Origin: Roseomonas xinghualingensis
GTDB taxonomy: Bacteria > Pseudomonadota > Alphaproteobacteria > Acetobacterales > Acetobacteraceae
Assembly (NCBI RefSeq): GCF_025791835.1
Contig: NZ_JAOXLP010000003.1
Location: 62,001-126,000 of the forward strand
Length of the DNA stretch: 64,000 nucleotides
Direction of reading: 5' to 3'
A model generated the notes under the pieces. The model ran no database searches and was not told the origin of the DNA. It saw nothing but the letters and a program-made list of their open reading frames with translations. A program made the position numbers and the translations under genes. This document shows, piece by piece, positions 56,832 through 64,000 of the stretch. Position 1 is the first letter of the stretch. Every line of letters starts with the position of its first letter.

Positions 56832-57998
56832 ATGACCCGCAGCATCACCATTCTCGGTGCCACCGGTTCGGTCGGTCGTAGTACCCTGGCCTTGCTGGAG
56901 GCGGCGCCGGAGGGCGAGTTCGCGGTTGAGGCTTTGGTTGCCGGCCGCGATGCCAGGGCCCTGGCGGATGCCGCTATACGGGTGCAGGCGCGGATCGCGG
57001 TGCTGGCGGATCCCGACGGTCTGTCCGCGCTGCGTGAGGCTCTCTCCGGCACCGGCATCGAATCGGCGGCGGGGGAGGCGGCGGTGATCGAGGCTGCTGC
57101 TCGCCCGGCTGACTGGACCATGGCCGCCATCGTCGGTGCTGCCGGGCTGAAGCCGACCCTGGCCGCGCTGGCGCGGGGCGGTACCCTGGCTCTGGCGAAC
57201 AAGGAGGCGCTGGTCTGCGCCGGCAACATCGTGCTGCGGGCGGCCAAGGTTGCCGGCGCGACGCTGCTGCCGGTCGATTCCGAACACAACGCCATCTTCC
57301 AGGCCCTCGACGCCCGCGACCCCGCCATGATCGAGCGGATCATCCTGACGGCCTCAGGTGGCCCCTTCCGCACTGCCTCGGAGGCCGAGATGCGGAGGGC
57401 GACGCCTGAGTCGGCGCTGCGCCACCCGGTCTGGTCCATGGGTGCCAAGATCAGCATCGACAGCGCCACCATGTTCAACAAGGGGCTGGAACTGATCGAG
57501 GCCGCGCGCCTCTTCCCCGTGCCGCCGGAGCGGATCGAGGTGCTGGTGCACCCCCAATCCGCCGTGCATGGGCTGGTGCAATATGCCGATGGATCGCTCC
57601 TGGCTCAGCTGGGCACGCCGGACATGCGCACGCCGATCGCCCATGCCCTGGCCTGGCCGCGCCGGATGAAGGCTGATGTTCCGCGCCTGGACCTAGCGGC
57701 CCTGTCGCGCCTGGAGTTCTCGGCGCCCGACGAGGCCCGCTTTCCCGCCCTGCGCTTGGCGCGGGAGGCCTTGCTTGCTGGGGGTGGGGCCCCCACCATC
57801 CTGAATGCGGCGAATGAGATTGCCGTGGAGCGGTTCCTGGCACGTCGCCTCGGCTTCCTGGAGATCGCGCGGGTGGTGGAGGAGACGATGGCTCGTCTTG
57901 GCACCCCGCCAGTGGACGCCCTGGACATGGTGCTAGCACTCGATGCCGAGGCCCGCGCGGCCGCCGCGCAGGTCGCGGACCGCCTCCAGGCCGGCTGA
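56832..57998 (+). CDS. dxr: 1-deoxy-D-xylulose-5-phosphate reductoisomerase
   Basis: 388-aa NADPH-dependent enzyme of the MEP isoprenoid pathway, converting DXP to MEP. The GATGSVGRSTLALL nucleotide loop is at 9-22; NKEALVCAG and DSEHNAIFQAL provide the metal and substrate residues; a SIDSATMFNKGLELIEA helix and the C-terminal four-helix domain follow. It supplies the isoprenoid units used by the neighbouring uppS. A GAG-rich site lies 5-8 nt before the ATG. Confidence 0.98.
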   Translation: MTRSITILGATGSVGRSTLALLEAAPEGEFAVEALVAGRDARALADAAIRVQARIAVLADPDGLSALREALSGTGIESAAGEAAVIEAAARPADWTMAAIVGAAGLKPTLAALARGGTLALANKEALVCAGNIVLRAAKVAGATLLPVDSEHNAIFQALDARDPAMIERIILTASGGPFRTASEAEMRRATPESALRHPVWSMGAKISIDSATMFNKGLELIEAARLFPVPPERIEVLVHPQSAVHGLVQYADGSLLAQLGTPDMRTPIAHALAWPRRMKADVPRLDLAALSRLEFSAPDEARFPALRLAREALLAGGGAPTILNAANEIAVERFLARRLGFLEIARVVEETMARLGTPPVDALDMVLALDAEARAAAAQVADRLQAG

Positions 57999-58010
57999 AC
58001 TGCGCCGCCC

Positions 58011-58035
58011 GGAACACTATATATGTGTATGCGTT
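58011..58035 (+). promoter_or_regulatory. EcfG (general stress sigma factor)-type promoter before rseP
   Basis: GGAAC (58011-58015), 16 nt, CGTT (58032-58035) equals the alphaproteobacterial EcfG consensus GGAAC-N16/17-CGTT. It lies in the 96-bp dxr-rseP space, and would start transcription near 58042, about 50 nt before the rseP GTG. The spacer is unusually AT-rich (ACTATATATG). About one chance match to this pattern is expected in a window this size. Confidence 0.5.
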
Positions 58036-58094
58036 CCCTGACCCGCGACGCCTGAACCCGGCCCCCTCGGAGCCGCCCAGCCAGAGAGACCAAG

Positions 58095-59219
58095 GTGGAA
58101 CTCCTCCCCGAACCCTTCCGCACCATACTGGCCTTCGTGGTCGTGTTGGGTGTGCTCGTTTTCTTTCATGAGCTGGGCCATTACGCCGCCGCCCGCTGGC
58201 GCGGCATCCATGTGGAGAAGTTCGCCATCGGTTTCGGCCGTCCCCTGGCGGCCTGGACCGACAAGCGGGGTACGGACTGGCAGATCGGCTGGCTGCCCCT
58301 GGGCGGCTATGTGAAGCTTTATGGCCAGGACGGCGCCGGCGACGTGACCGATTCGGGGGATGTCGCCCCGGCTCATGACCCGCGCGGCCCGCGCTTCCAC
58401 GACAAGCCGGTGGGGGACCGTGCCATCGTGGTGGCCGCGGGGCCAATTGCCAATTTCATCCTGGCGGCGGTGCTCTTCTCGGCGCTTTTCATCGCGGTGG
58501 GGCGGCCGGTGGGCACCACCACCGTGGCCTCTGTGGTCGATGGTGGCGCGGCCCAGGTGGCGGGCCTGATGCCGGGCGACCGGATCACCGCGCTGGACGA
58601 TGTTCCAGTGACGCGCTTCGAGCAGGTGCAGGCCCATGTCCAGCCGCGCGCCGGGCAGCCCATCCGCATCCAGCTGCTGCGCGAGGGGCGGGAGCTGACC
58701 CTGACCGCGACGCCCCGGACGCGTCCCGGTACGGAGGAGACGCAGCCCGTCGGTATGCTCGGCGTTGGCGGCGGCGTGCCCAGCTATGAGCGGACCGACC
58801 CGATCTCGGCCATCTGGGGCGGCGTGACCTACACCGCTGAGGTCACGGGGCAGACCTTGGCCGGGATCTGGCAGATGATCTCGGGTCAGCGCGGCTCCGA
58901 GGAGATCGGCGGGCCTCTGCGGATCGCCCAGCTCTCCGGGCAGGTGGCGAGTCTTGGTCTCTCGAGCCTCGTTTCCTTCATGGCGATCCTCTCGGTGAAC
59001 CTGGCCCTGATCAACCTCTTCCCGATTCCCGTGCTGGATGGCGGGCACCTCGTCTTCTATGCGCTGGAGGCGATCCGGGGCCGGCCACTGCCGCCGCGGG
59101 CGGTGGAGTATGGCTTCCGAGCCGGGTTGGCGGTGTTGGTGGCGCTGTTTATATTCGCAACGTGGAATGATTTGGCCAGCTTCGGGCTCTTCCGGTGGGT
59201 CGGCGGACTGATCGGCTGA
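58095..59219 (+). CDS. rseP: RIP metalloprotease RseP (site-2 protease)
   Basis: 374-aa intramembrane zinc protease that cleaves anti-sigma factors and remnant signal peptides. The zinc site is His25-Glu26-x-x-His29 in the first membrane helix (FFHELGHYAAAR) and Asp315 in NLFPIPVLDGGH. One PDZ region lies at about 140-215 (VVDGGAAQVAGLMPGDRITALDD); E. coli RseP has two. The start is a GTG at 58095 preceded by AAGG. It lies with bamA and skp in the envelope cluster, and carries an EcfG-like promoter in front. Confidence 0.95.
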   Translation: MELLPEPFRTILAFVVVLGVLVFFHELGHYAAARWRGIHVEKFAIGFGRPLAAWTDKRGTDWQIGWLPLGGYVKLYGQDGAGDVTDSGDVAPAHDPRGPRFHDKPVGDRAIVVAAGPIANFILAAVLFSALFIAVGRPVGTTTVASVVDGGAAQVAGLMPGDRITALDDVPVTRFEQVQAHVQPRAGQPIRIQLLREGRELTLTATPRTRPGTEETQPVGMLGVGGGVPSYERTDPISAIWGGVTYTAEVTGQTLAGIWQMISGQRGSEEIGGPLRIAQLSGQVASLGLSSLVSFMAILSVNLALINLFPIPVLDGGHLVFYALEAIRGRPLPPRAVEYGFRAGLAVLVALFIFATWNDLASFGLFRWVGGLIG

Positions 59220-59340
59220 GCGACTGAAACGCCACAGCTTCCTACGCTTGTGAGGGAAACCTTCGCGGGGGTGGCAAGGCGCCGCCCTTGCCGCTAGGTT
59301 GCGGCACCGCGAACCGGAACCGCCGGCACAGGAAACAGCC

Positions 59341-61680
59341 TTGCACGCTCCGCCTTTCTCCCGGGCCCTTCTGCTGGCCGCCACTTGCCTGGTGCCCGTC
59401 CTGGCGACAGCCAGCGCGGAAGCGCAGCCCCGCCGTGCCGCCTCCCAGGGGGCGGCACCGTCCCGCGCTGGCTCCGGCATCGTCACCGGCATCGACATTC
59501 AGGGTAACCAGCGTATCGAGGCGGACACGATCCGCTCCTACATGCTGCTGCAGCCCGGCGATGCCTTCGAGGAGGAGCGGCTGGACCGCTCCCTCCGCAT
59601 CCTTTTCGCCACCGGCCTGTTCCGCGACGTGCGCGTCTCGCGGCAGGGCGATCGGATCGTGGTGCAGGTGGAGGAGAACCCGATCGTCAACCGGGTTGCC
59701 TTCGAGGGGAACAGCAAGCTCGGCGACGACGTGCTGCGCAACGAGGTGCAGTTGCGCTCGCGCTCTGTCTTCACCCCACAGGCGGCGCAGGCCGACCGCA
59801 CGCGCCTGCTGGAGATCTATGCACGCCGCGGGCGCCTCTCGGCGACCGTCGAGCCGAAGATCATCCAACTCGACCAGAATCGCGTCGATGTGGTCTATGA
59901 GATCAACGAGGGCAATATTGCCCTCGTCAGCCGCATCAACTTCGTCGGCAACCGCGCTTACTCTGACAGCCGGCTGAAGGAGATCGTCGCGACGCGTGAG
60001 GCGGCCTGGTACCGCCCCTTCAGCAGCAGCGACACCTATGAGCCCGAGCGGCTGAATTTCGACCGCGAGCTTCTGCGCCGCTATTACCTGCGCCAGGGCT
60101 ATGCCGATGTGAACATCACCAGCGCCACGGCGGAGCTTTCCCCGGACCGCTCCGGCTTCTTTGTCACCTATACGATCGACGAAGGCCGCCGCTACCGGCT
60201 AGGTAAGGTCGAGACGATCTCCTCCTTGCGCAACGTCACCGCCGACCAGCTGCGCGGTCAGGTCGAGATCTCCCCGGGCGACTGGTATGACGGCGAGGCG
60301 GTGGAACGCACCGCTGAAGCCATGTCGGACCGCGCCAACCAGCTGGGCGCTCCCTTCGTCGAGGTGACGCCGCGCATCGTCCGCAACACAGATGCGGGTA
60401 CGATCGACATCACCTTCGAGGTGAAAGAAGGCAATCGCCTCTTCGTCGAGCGTATCGACATCACCGGCAATGTCCGTACCCAGGACCGTGTGATCCGCAG
60501 CGAGTTCCGCCTGGCGGAGGGCGACGCCTTCAATGCCGCACAGGTCCGCCGCTCGCGCCAGCGCATTCGCGATCTTGGCTATTTCAACGACGCCACCATC
60601 TCCACCGTCCCTGGCTCTACGCCGGACCGTGTGGTGCTGAACACCAATGTCTCCGAGCGGGCGACGGGCGAGGTCTCCATCGGCGGCGGCTACTCGACGG
60701 ATGCCGGCGCACTGGCCGATCTGGGGCTGCGCGAGCGTAACCTGCTCGGCACCGGCATCGACGCGCGCATCAACGGTGTGCTCGCCCAGCGCCGCAGTCA
60801 GCTCGACCTCTCGGTCACGGACCCGTCCTTCCTCGACCGCAATCTCGCGCTGGGCGCGGACGTGTTCTACATCAACCGCGACCTGCTGGATTACTCGGGC
60901 TACCGCGAGCGCCGCTATGGCTTCTCGCTGCGTGCCGGCTACGAGTTCAACGAGTATCTGCGCCAGTCCTGGGCCTATACCCTTTCGAACCGCACCATCT
61001 TCGATGTGGATCCCAATGCCTCGCTCTACATCAGGGAGCAGGAAGGCAGCACATTGCTGTCGCAGATCGGTCAGACCCTGACTTATGACCGCCGTGACAG
61101 CCGCCTCGATCCGCGCAGCGGCTACATGCTGCGTGTCGGTACGGACCTGGCGGGCCTGGGCGGTGACGTGAGCTATGTCCGCGCAAGGGTTGATGGCGCC
61201 TACTACATTCCCTTTGAGCGGCTGCTGGGCGACCCCAATTTCGTGTTGGCGATCACCGGTTCGGTCGGCGCCCTGGAATCCTTCGGCGGCAAGCCCGAGC
61301 GGATCGTGGACCGCTTCTTCCTCGGCGGCGAGAATTTGCGCGGCTTCGAAACCGCGGGCGCGGGCCCGCGCGATCTGGCGACGCGAGACAGCCTCGGTGG
61401 CCGTTTCCTCTACACTCAGACCACCGAGTTCCGCTTCCCGCTGCCCCTTCCGGAGGAGATTGGCCTCACTGGTCGCGCCTTCGTGGATGTGGGCGGATTG
61501 AGCGGCTCCACCAAGGGGCCTGGTATTGTGGATAACGGTTCGCCCCGCGTCGGCGCCGGTGTCGGCGTGTCCTGGCGCAGCCCCTTCGGGCTGATCAATC
61601 TCGACTTCGCGCAGGCCGTGGTGAAGAAGGACTACGACGAGACGCAGTTCTTCCGCTTCGGCTTCGGCACGCGGTTCTGA
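59341..61680 (+). CDS. bamA: Outer membrane protein assembly factor BamA
   Basis: 779-aa beta-barrel insertase (Omp85). A signal peptide (SRALLLAATCLVPVLATASAEA) ends near residue 30; five POTRA domains span about 40-370, and the 16-strand barrel fills the C-terminal half, closing with FGFGTRF and a C-terminal Phe as required for BAM recognition. The start is a TTG at 59341, supported by AGGA upstream and by direct entry to the signal peptide; a TTG 14 codons earlier has no better site. BamA folds porins, and its partner skp is next. Confidence 0.95.
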   Translation: MHAPPFSRALLLAATCLVPVLATASAEAQPRRAASQGAAPSRAGSGIVTGIDIQGNQRIEADTIRSYMLLQPGDAFEEERLDRSLRILFATGLFRDVRVSRQGDRIVVQVEENPIVNRVAFEGNSKLGDDVLRNEVQLRSRSVFTPQAAQADRTRLLEIYARRGRLSATVEPKIIQLDQNRVDVVYEINEGNIALVSRINFVGNRAYSDSRLKEIVATREAAWYRPFSSSDTYEPERLNFDRELLRRYYLRQGYADVNITSATAELSPDRSGFFVTYTIDEGRRYRLGKVETISSLRNVTADQLRGQVEISPGDWYDGEAVERTAEAMSDRANQLGAPFVEVTPRIVRNTDAGTIDITFEVKEGNRLFVERIDITGNVRTQDRVIRSEFRLAEGDAFNAAQVRRSRQRIRDLGYFNDATISTVPGSTPDRVVLNTNVSERATGEVSIGGGYSTDAGALADLGLRERNLLGTGIDARINGVLAQRRSQLDLSVTDPSFLDRNLALGADVFYINRDLLDYSGYRERRYGFSLRAGYEFNEYLRQSWAYTLSNRTIFDVDPNASLYIREQEGSTLLSQIGQTLTYDRRDSRLDPRSGYMLRVGTDLAGLGGDVSYVRARVDGAYYIPFERLLGDPNFVLAITGSVGALESFGGKPERIVDRFFLGGENLRGFETAGAGPRDLATRDSLGGRFLYTQTTEFRFPLPLPEEIGLTGRAFVDVGGLSGSTKGPGIVDNGSPRVGAGVGVSWRSPFGLINLDFAQAVVKKDYDETQFFRFGFGTRF

Positions 61681-61703
61681 GAACGAAGAAGACTGGAGTT
61701 CCC

Positions 61704-62486
61704 ATGATGTCCGCGCGCCCCGCGCTTGCCGCCCTTGCGGCTTTCCTCATCCCTGCCATGCCCATGGGGACGGCGGTCGCGCAGTCTGACCCGGGCTACT
61801 TCATCCCGCCACAGAATCGCCCCGCTCAGGCCCAGCCTCAGCCCCAGCAGCGCCCGGCGCAGCGCCCGCAGCAGCAGGCGCAGCGCCCGCAGCCAAACCC
61901 TGCGCCGCTGGCCCCCGGACAGCCGCCGCCGGCTGCCGTCATCGGGATCGTGGACGTGCCTGAGATCCAGCGGAACTCCACCGCCTTCAACGGCGTGCGC
62001 GAGGAAATCGAGAAGCGTCGCCAGAAGCTGAACGAGGATCTGCAGCGCGAGCAGACCCGCTGGCGCGAGGAGCAGCAGGCGCTGGCGAACCAGCGTTCGA
62101 CGATGAACCCCGAGCAGCTTCGCCAGAAGGAGCGTGAGCTGCAGGAGCGCATCACCGACAGCCAGCGCATCTTCCGTGACCGTTCCCGCCAGATCGAGCA
62201 GGTGGCCCAGGCCGCGCTGCAGGAGATCGAGCAGGCGCTGGCGGTTGTGATCCGGCAGGTGGCGGCAAGCCGCAACGTGAACCTCGTGCTGCCGCGGCCA
62301 CTGGTGATCTTCAACGACGCGCCCTTCGACCTGACGAATGAGATCAGTCAGCAAGTGAATCGCGTGCTGCGCAGTGTCACCCTGCCGCCTGATGGCCAGG
62401 CGCCGGCCCAGCCTGCCGCACAGGGCAACAACCAGGCTCCCGCGCAGCGTCCTGCCCAGACCCCCGCGCAGCAGCAACGCCGGTAA
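61704..62486 (+). CDS. skp: OmpH/Skp-family periplasmic chaperone with Pro/Gln-rich ends
   Basis: 260-aa secreted protein. The signal peptide (ALAAFLIPAMPMGTAVA) is cut near residue 26. Residues 35-77 are a Pro/Gln/Ala-rich disordered stretch, 78-90 start the OmpH strand (IGIVDVPEIQR), and 95-195 form the long coiled-coil tentacle (EIEKRRQKLNEDLQREQTR), then VNLVLPRPLVIFND. The tail 229-260 again is Pro/Ala/Gln-rich. E. coli Skp has 161 residues with neither arm. Position after bamA and before lpxD matches the family. It is the likely chaperone of outer membrane proteins. Confidence 0.88.
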   Translation: MMSARPALAALAAFLIPAMPMGTAVAQSDPGYFIPPQNRPAQAQPQPQQRPAQRPQQQAQRPQPNPAPLAPGQPPPAAVIGIVDVPEIQRNSTAFNGVREEIEKRRQKLNEDLQREQTRWREEQQALANQRSTMNPEQLRQKERELQERITDSQRIFRDRSRQIEQVAQAALQEIEQALAVVIRQVAASRNVNLVLPRPLVIFNDAPFDLTNEISQQVNRVLRSVTLPPDGQAPAQPAAQGNNQAPAQRPAQTPAQQQRR

Positions 62487-62490
62487 GATC

Positions 62491-63543
62491 ATGGCAGCGG
62501 ATTCCCGCTTCCATCCGGCCGCCGGGCCGCTGCCGCTTGCGCAGCTTGCGCAGGTGGCGGGGCTCACGGCGCCGGAGGGAACGGGCGACCGGCTCTTCAC
62601 GAGCGTCGGCACGCTGAAGTCGGCCGGGCCGGATGATGTGACCTTTTTGGACGGGCGGCGCTGGCTGCCCGACCTGAGGGAGAGCCGCGCCGGCGCCGTG
62701 ATTCTGGCCGAAGAGAACCGGCATGACGTGCCGGAGGGCATGATCGCCCTGATTTCGCCCACACCCATCCTGGCTTTTGCGCGGATCGCCGCGGCGTTGC
62801 ATCCGCCGCTGGCTTCCAATGGCACCCGCCACCCCACGGCGGTGGTGGCCGAGGACGCGCAGATCGGCGAGGGCTGTGAGATCGGCCCTTATGCCGTGAT
62901 CGAGGAAGGGGTGGTGCTTGGCCCCCGCACCCTGGTCGCGGCTCATGCCCATATCGGCCGGAACTGCGTCTTCGGCGCAGAGTGTCGCATTCTCTCCCAC
63001 GTCACCGTCAGCCATTGCCTGGCGGGGGACCGGGTGACGCTGAATCCGGGCGCCCGGATCGGCAGCGAGGGCTTCGGCTTCGCAACCTCCCGTGGCGAGC
63101 ATGTCACCGTGCCCCAACTGGGCCGGGTCATCCTTGGAGACGGGGTGGAGGTGGGCGCCAATGCCTGCATTGACCGGGGATCGGGTAACGACACCGTCCT
63201 CGGGGCAGGCACGCGGCTGGATAATCTCACCATGCTCGGGCACAACGTGCGGACCGGGCGTGGCTGCATCATCGTGGCGCAGGCCGGCATCTCCGGTTCC
63301 ACGGTGATCGGCAATTACGTGGTGGTGGCGGCCCAGGCGGGGCTTGCCGGGCATCTAACCGTGGGCGACCAGGCGCGGATCGGCGCCCAGGCAGGCGTCA
63401 TGGCGGATGTGCCTGCGGGGCAGGATGTGCTGGGAAGCCCGGCCTTGCCCGTGCGGGATACTCTTCGCGCCCATACAGTCCTGCGGGAACTGGGACGGTC
63501 GAAGGCGGCAAGGCGAACGGCGAAAGCAAAGACGAGCGATTGA
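62491..63543 (+). CDS. lpxD: UDP-3-O-acylglucosamine N-acyltransferase
   Basis: 350-aa trimeric acyltransferase that adds the second acyl chain in lipid A synthesis. The N-terminal uridine-binding domain (1-100) is followed by a left-handed beta-helix of hexapeptide repeats (about 105-300) and a C-terminal helix. The catalytic His251 is in MLGHNVRTGRG. It starts 4 nt after the skp stop and ends 2 nt before fabZ, as in the standard skp-lpxD-fabZ cluster. Confidence 0.97.
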   Translation: MAADSRFHPAAGPLPLAQLAQVAGLTAPEGTGDRLFTSVGTLKSAGPDDVTFLDGRRWLPDLRESRAGAVILAEENRHDVPEGMIALISPTPILAFARIAAALHPPLASNGTRHPTAVVAEDAQIGEGCEIGPYAVIEEGVVLGPRTLVAAHAHIGRNCVFGAECRILSHVTVSHCLAGDRVTLNPGARIGSEGFGFATSRGEHVTVPQLGRVILGDGVEVGANACIDRGSGNDTVLGAGTRLDNLTMLGHNVRTGRGCIIVAQAGISGSTVIGNYVVVAAQAGLAGHLTVGDQARIGAQAGVMADVPAGQDVLGSPALPVRDTLRAHTVLRELGRSKAARRTAKAKTSD

Positions 63544-63545
63544 GA

Positions 63546-64000
63546 ATGGCGGACAGCGACGCATCAGTCCCGGAGAGCGTGGAAAAGGCCGGGGAGGGCG
63601 AGACCAGATCCACCCTGGACATCGCCCGCATCATGGAGGCGATCCCCCACCGCTATCCTTTCCTGCTGGTGGATCGGGTGGTGGATCTCGTCCGCGGCGT
63701 CAGCGCCGTGGGCATCAAGAACGTCTCGATCAACGAGGGTGTCTTCCAGGGCCATTTCCCGCGCCACCCGGTTTTCCCTGGCGTGATGATCATCGAGAGC
63801 ATGGCGCAGACGGCCGGCGTGCTGGTGGTGGAGACGCTGGGGCCGGCGGCGCGCGGCAAGCTGGTCTATTTCATGTCCGTCGAGAACGCGAAGTTCCGCA
63901 AGCCGGTCGTGCCGGGTGACCAGATGCGCGTGCATGTCACCAAGGAACGACAGCGCGGAAATGTGTGGAAGTTCTCGGCCGAGGCAAAGGTCGATGGCAC
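63546..64000 (+). CDS. fabZ: 3-hydroxyacyl-[ACP] dehydratase FabZ (3' end outside the window)
   Basis: Partial: 151 codons and two bases are inside the window, with no stop. The hot-dog fold enzyme dehydrates 3-hydroxyacyl-ACP in fatty acid synthesis and competes with lipid A synthesis for that precursor. IPHRYPFLLVDRV carries the substrate-tunnel motif; the catalytic His is in GHFPRHPVFPGVMIIESMAQTAGVL, with Glu in the IIESMAQ helix. An N-terminal extension of about 22 acidic residues precedes the core, longer than in E. coli. lpxA is expected next beyond the window. Confidence 0.96.
   Translation, partial: MADSDASVPESVEKAGEGETRSTLDIARIMEAIPHRYPFLLVDRVVDLVRGVSAVGIKNVSINEGVFQGHFPRHPVFPGVMIIESMAQTAGVLVVETLGPAARGKLVYFMSVENAKFRKPVVPGDQMRVHVTKERQRGNVWKFSAEAKVDG

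Overview
The window is a dense, GC-rich (high GC3), almost entirely chromosomal housekeeping segment of an alphaproteobacterium. Gene orders such as tRNA-Leu-tig-clpP-clpX-lon, nuoA-N-birA-coaX-rnj, proS-lolC-lolD-dnaE and rpsB-tsf-pyrH-frr-uppS-cdsA-dxr-rseP-bamA-skp-lpxD-fabZ, a single LolC/E permease and a DUF1467 protein fit Rhodospirillales. The overall look is Acetobacteraceae, Roseomonas-like; that family-level call is an inference, since no 16S gene is present. I saw no insertion sequence, prophage, CRISPR array or plasmid gene.

Layout. 0.1-7.6 kb: a YflT-like stress protein; a minus-strand operon GNAT - nitrilase - lpxB; a small two-helix membrane gene broken by a frameshift; a GPP34 protein; hisI divergent from a zinc-type Fur regulator (Zur); a Tat-exported aldo/keto reductase overlapping an ATP/ADP-translocase-type transporter. 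7.7-16.2 kb: a tightly overlapping minus-strand operon Nudix - AlaX - sseA - metC; a DMT exporter; an orphan ParA; a sulfite dehydrogenase pair (molybdenum subunit plus anchored cytochrome c); a fused NAD(P)H-hydrate repair enzyme. 16.2-23.6 kb: tRNA-Leu, trigger factor, ClpP, ClpX, Lon, then tRNA-Val and tRNA-Asp around 0.5 kb without genes. 23.8-41.4 kb: all 14 complex I subunits in canonical order, running into birA, coaX and RNase J and closed by a clear terminator. 41.5-45.7 kb: a small Arg-rich exported protein, a DUF1467 protein, a candidate small RNA, proS, lolC/E and lolD. 45.7-51.5 kb: dnaE, then two paralogous TerB-like genes around an inverted nitroreductase. 51.5-64 kb: the translation / envelope super-cluster from rpsB to fabZ, cut by the window end.

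How it works together. Protein quality control (Tig, ClpXP, Lon), respiration (complex I, sulfite dehydrogenase cytochrome), translation factors (S2, EF-Ts, RRF, ProRS, tRNAs), and outer-membrane building (UppS, CdsA, RseP, BamA, Skp, LpxD, FabZ, LpxB, Lol) dominate. Sulfur handling (MetC, SseA, sulfite dehydrogenase) is clustered at 7.7-14.7 kb.

No wholly new multi-gene system is obvious. The least explained items are the TerB-like paralog pair around a nitroreductase (49.3-51.5 kb), a candidate terminator-bounded small RNA (42.26-42.35 kb), a general-stress-type (EcfG) promoter match in front of rseP, a shared symmetric promoter between hisI and zur with apparently leaderless hisI (and dnaE), a frameshifted membrane peptide gene, an Skp-like chaperone with long Pro/Gln-rich ends, and hairpin arrays between rpsB, tsf and pyrH. 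Promoters, hairpins and RNA calls were read by eye and not scored by software.
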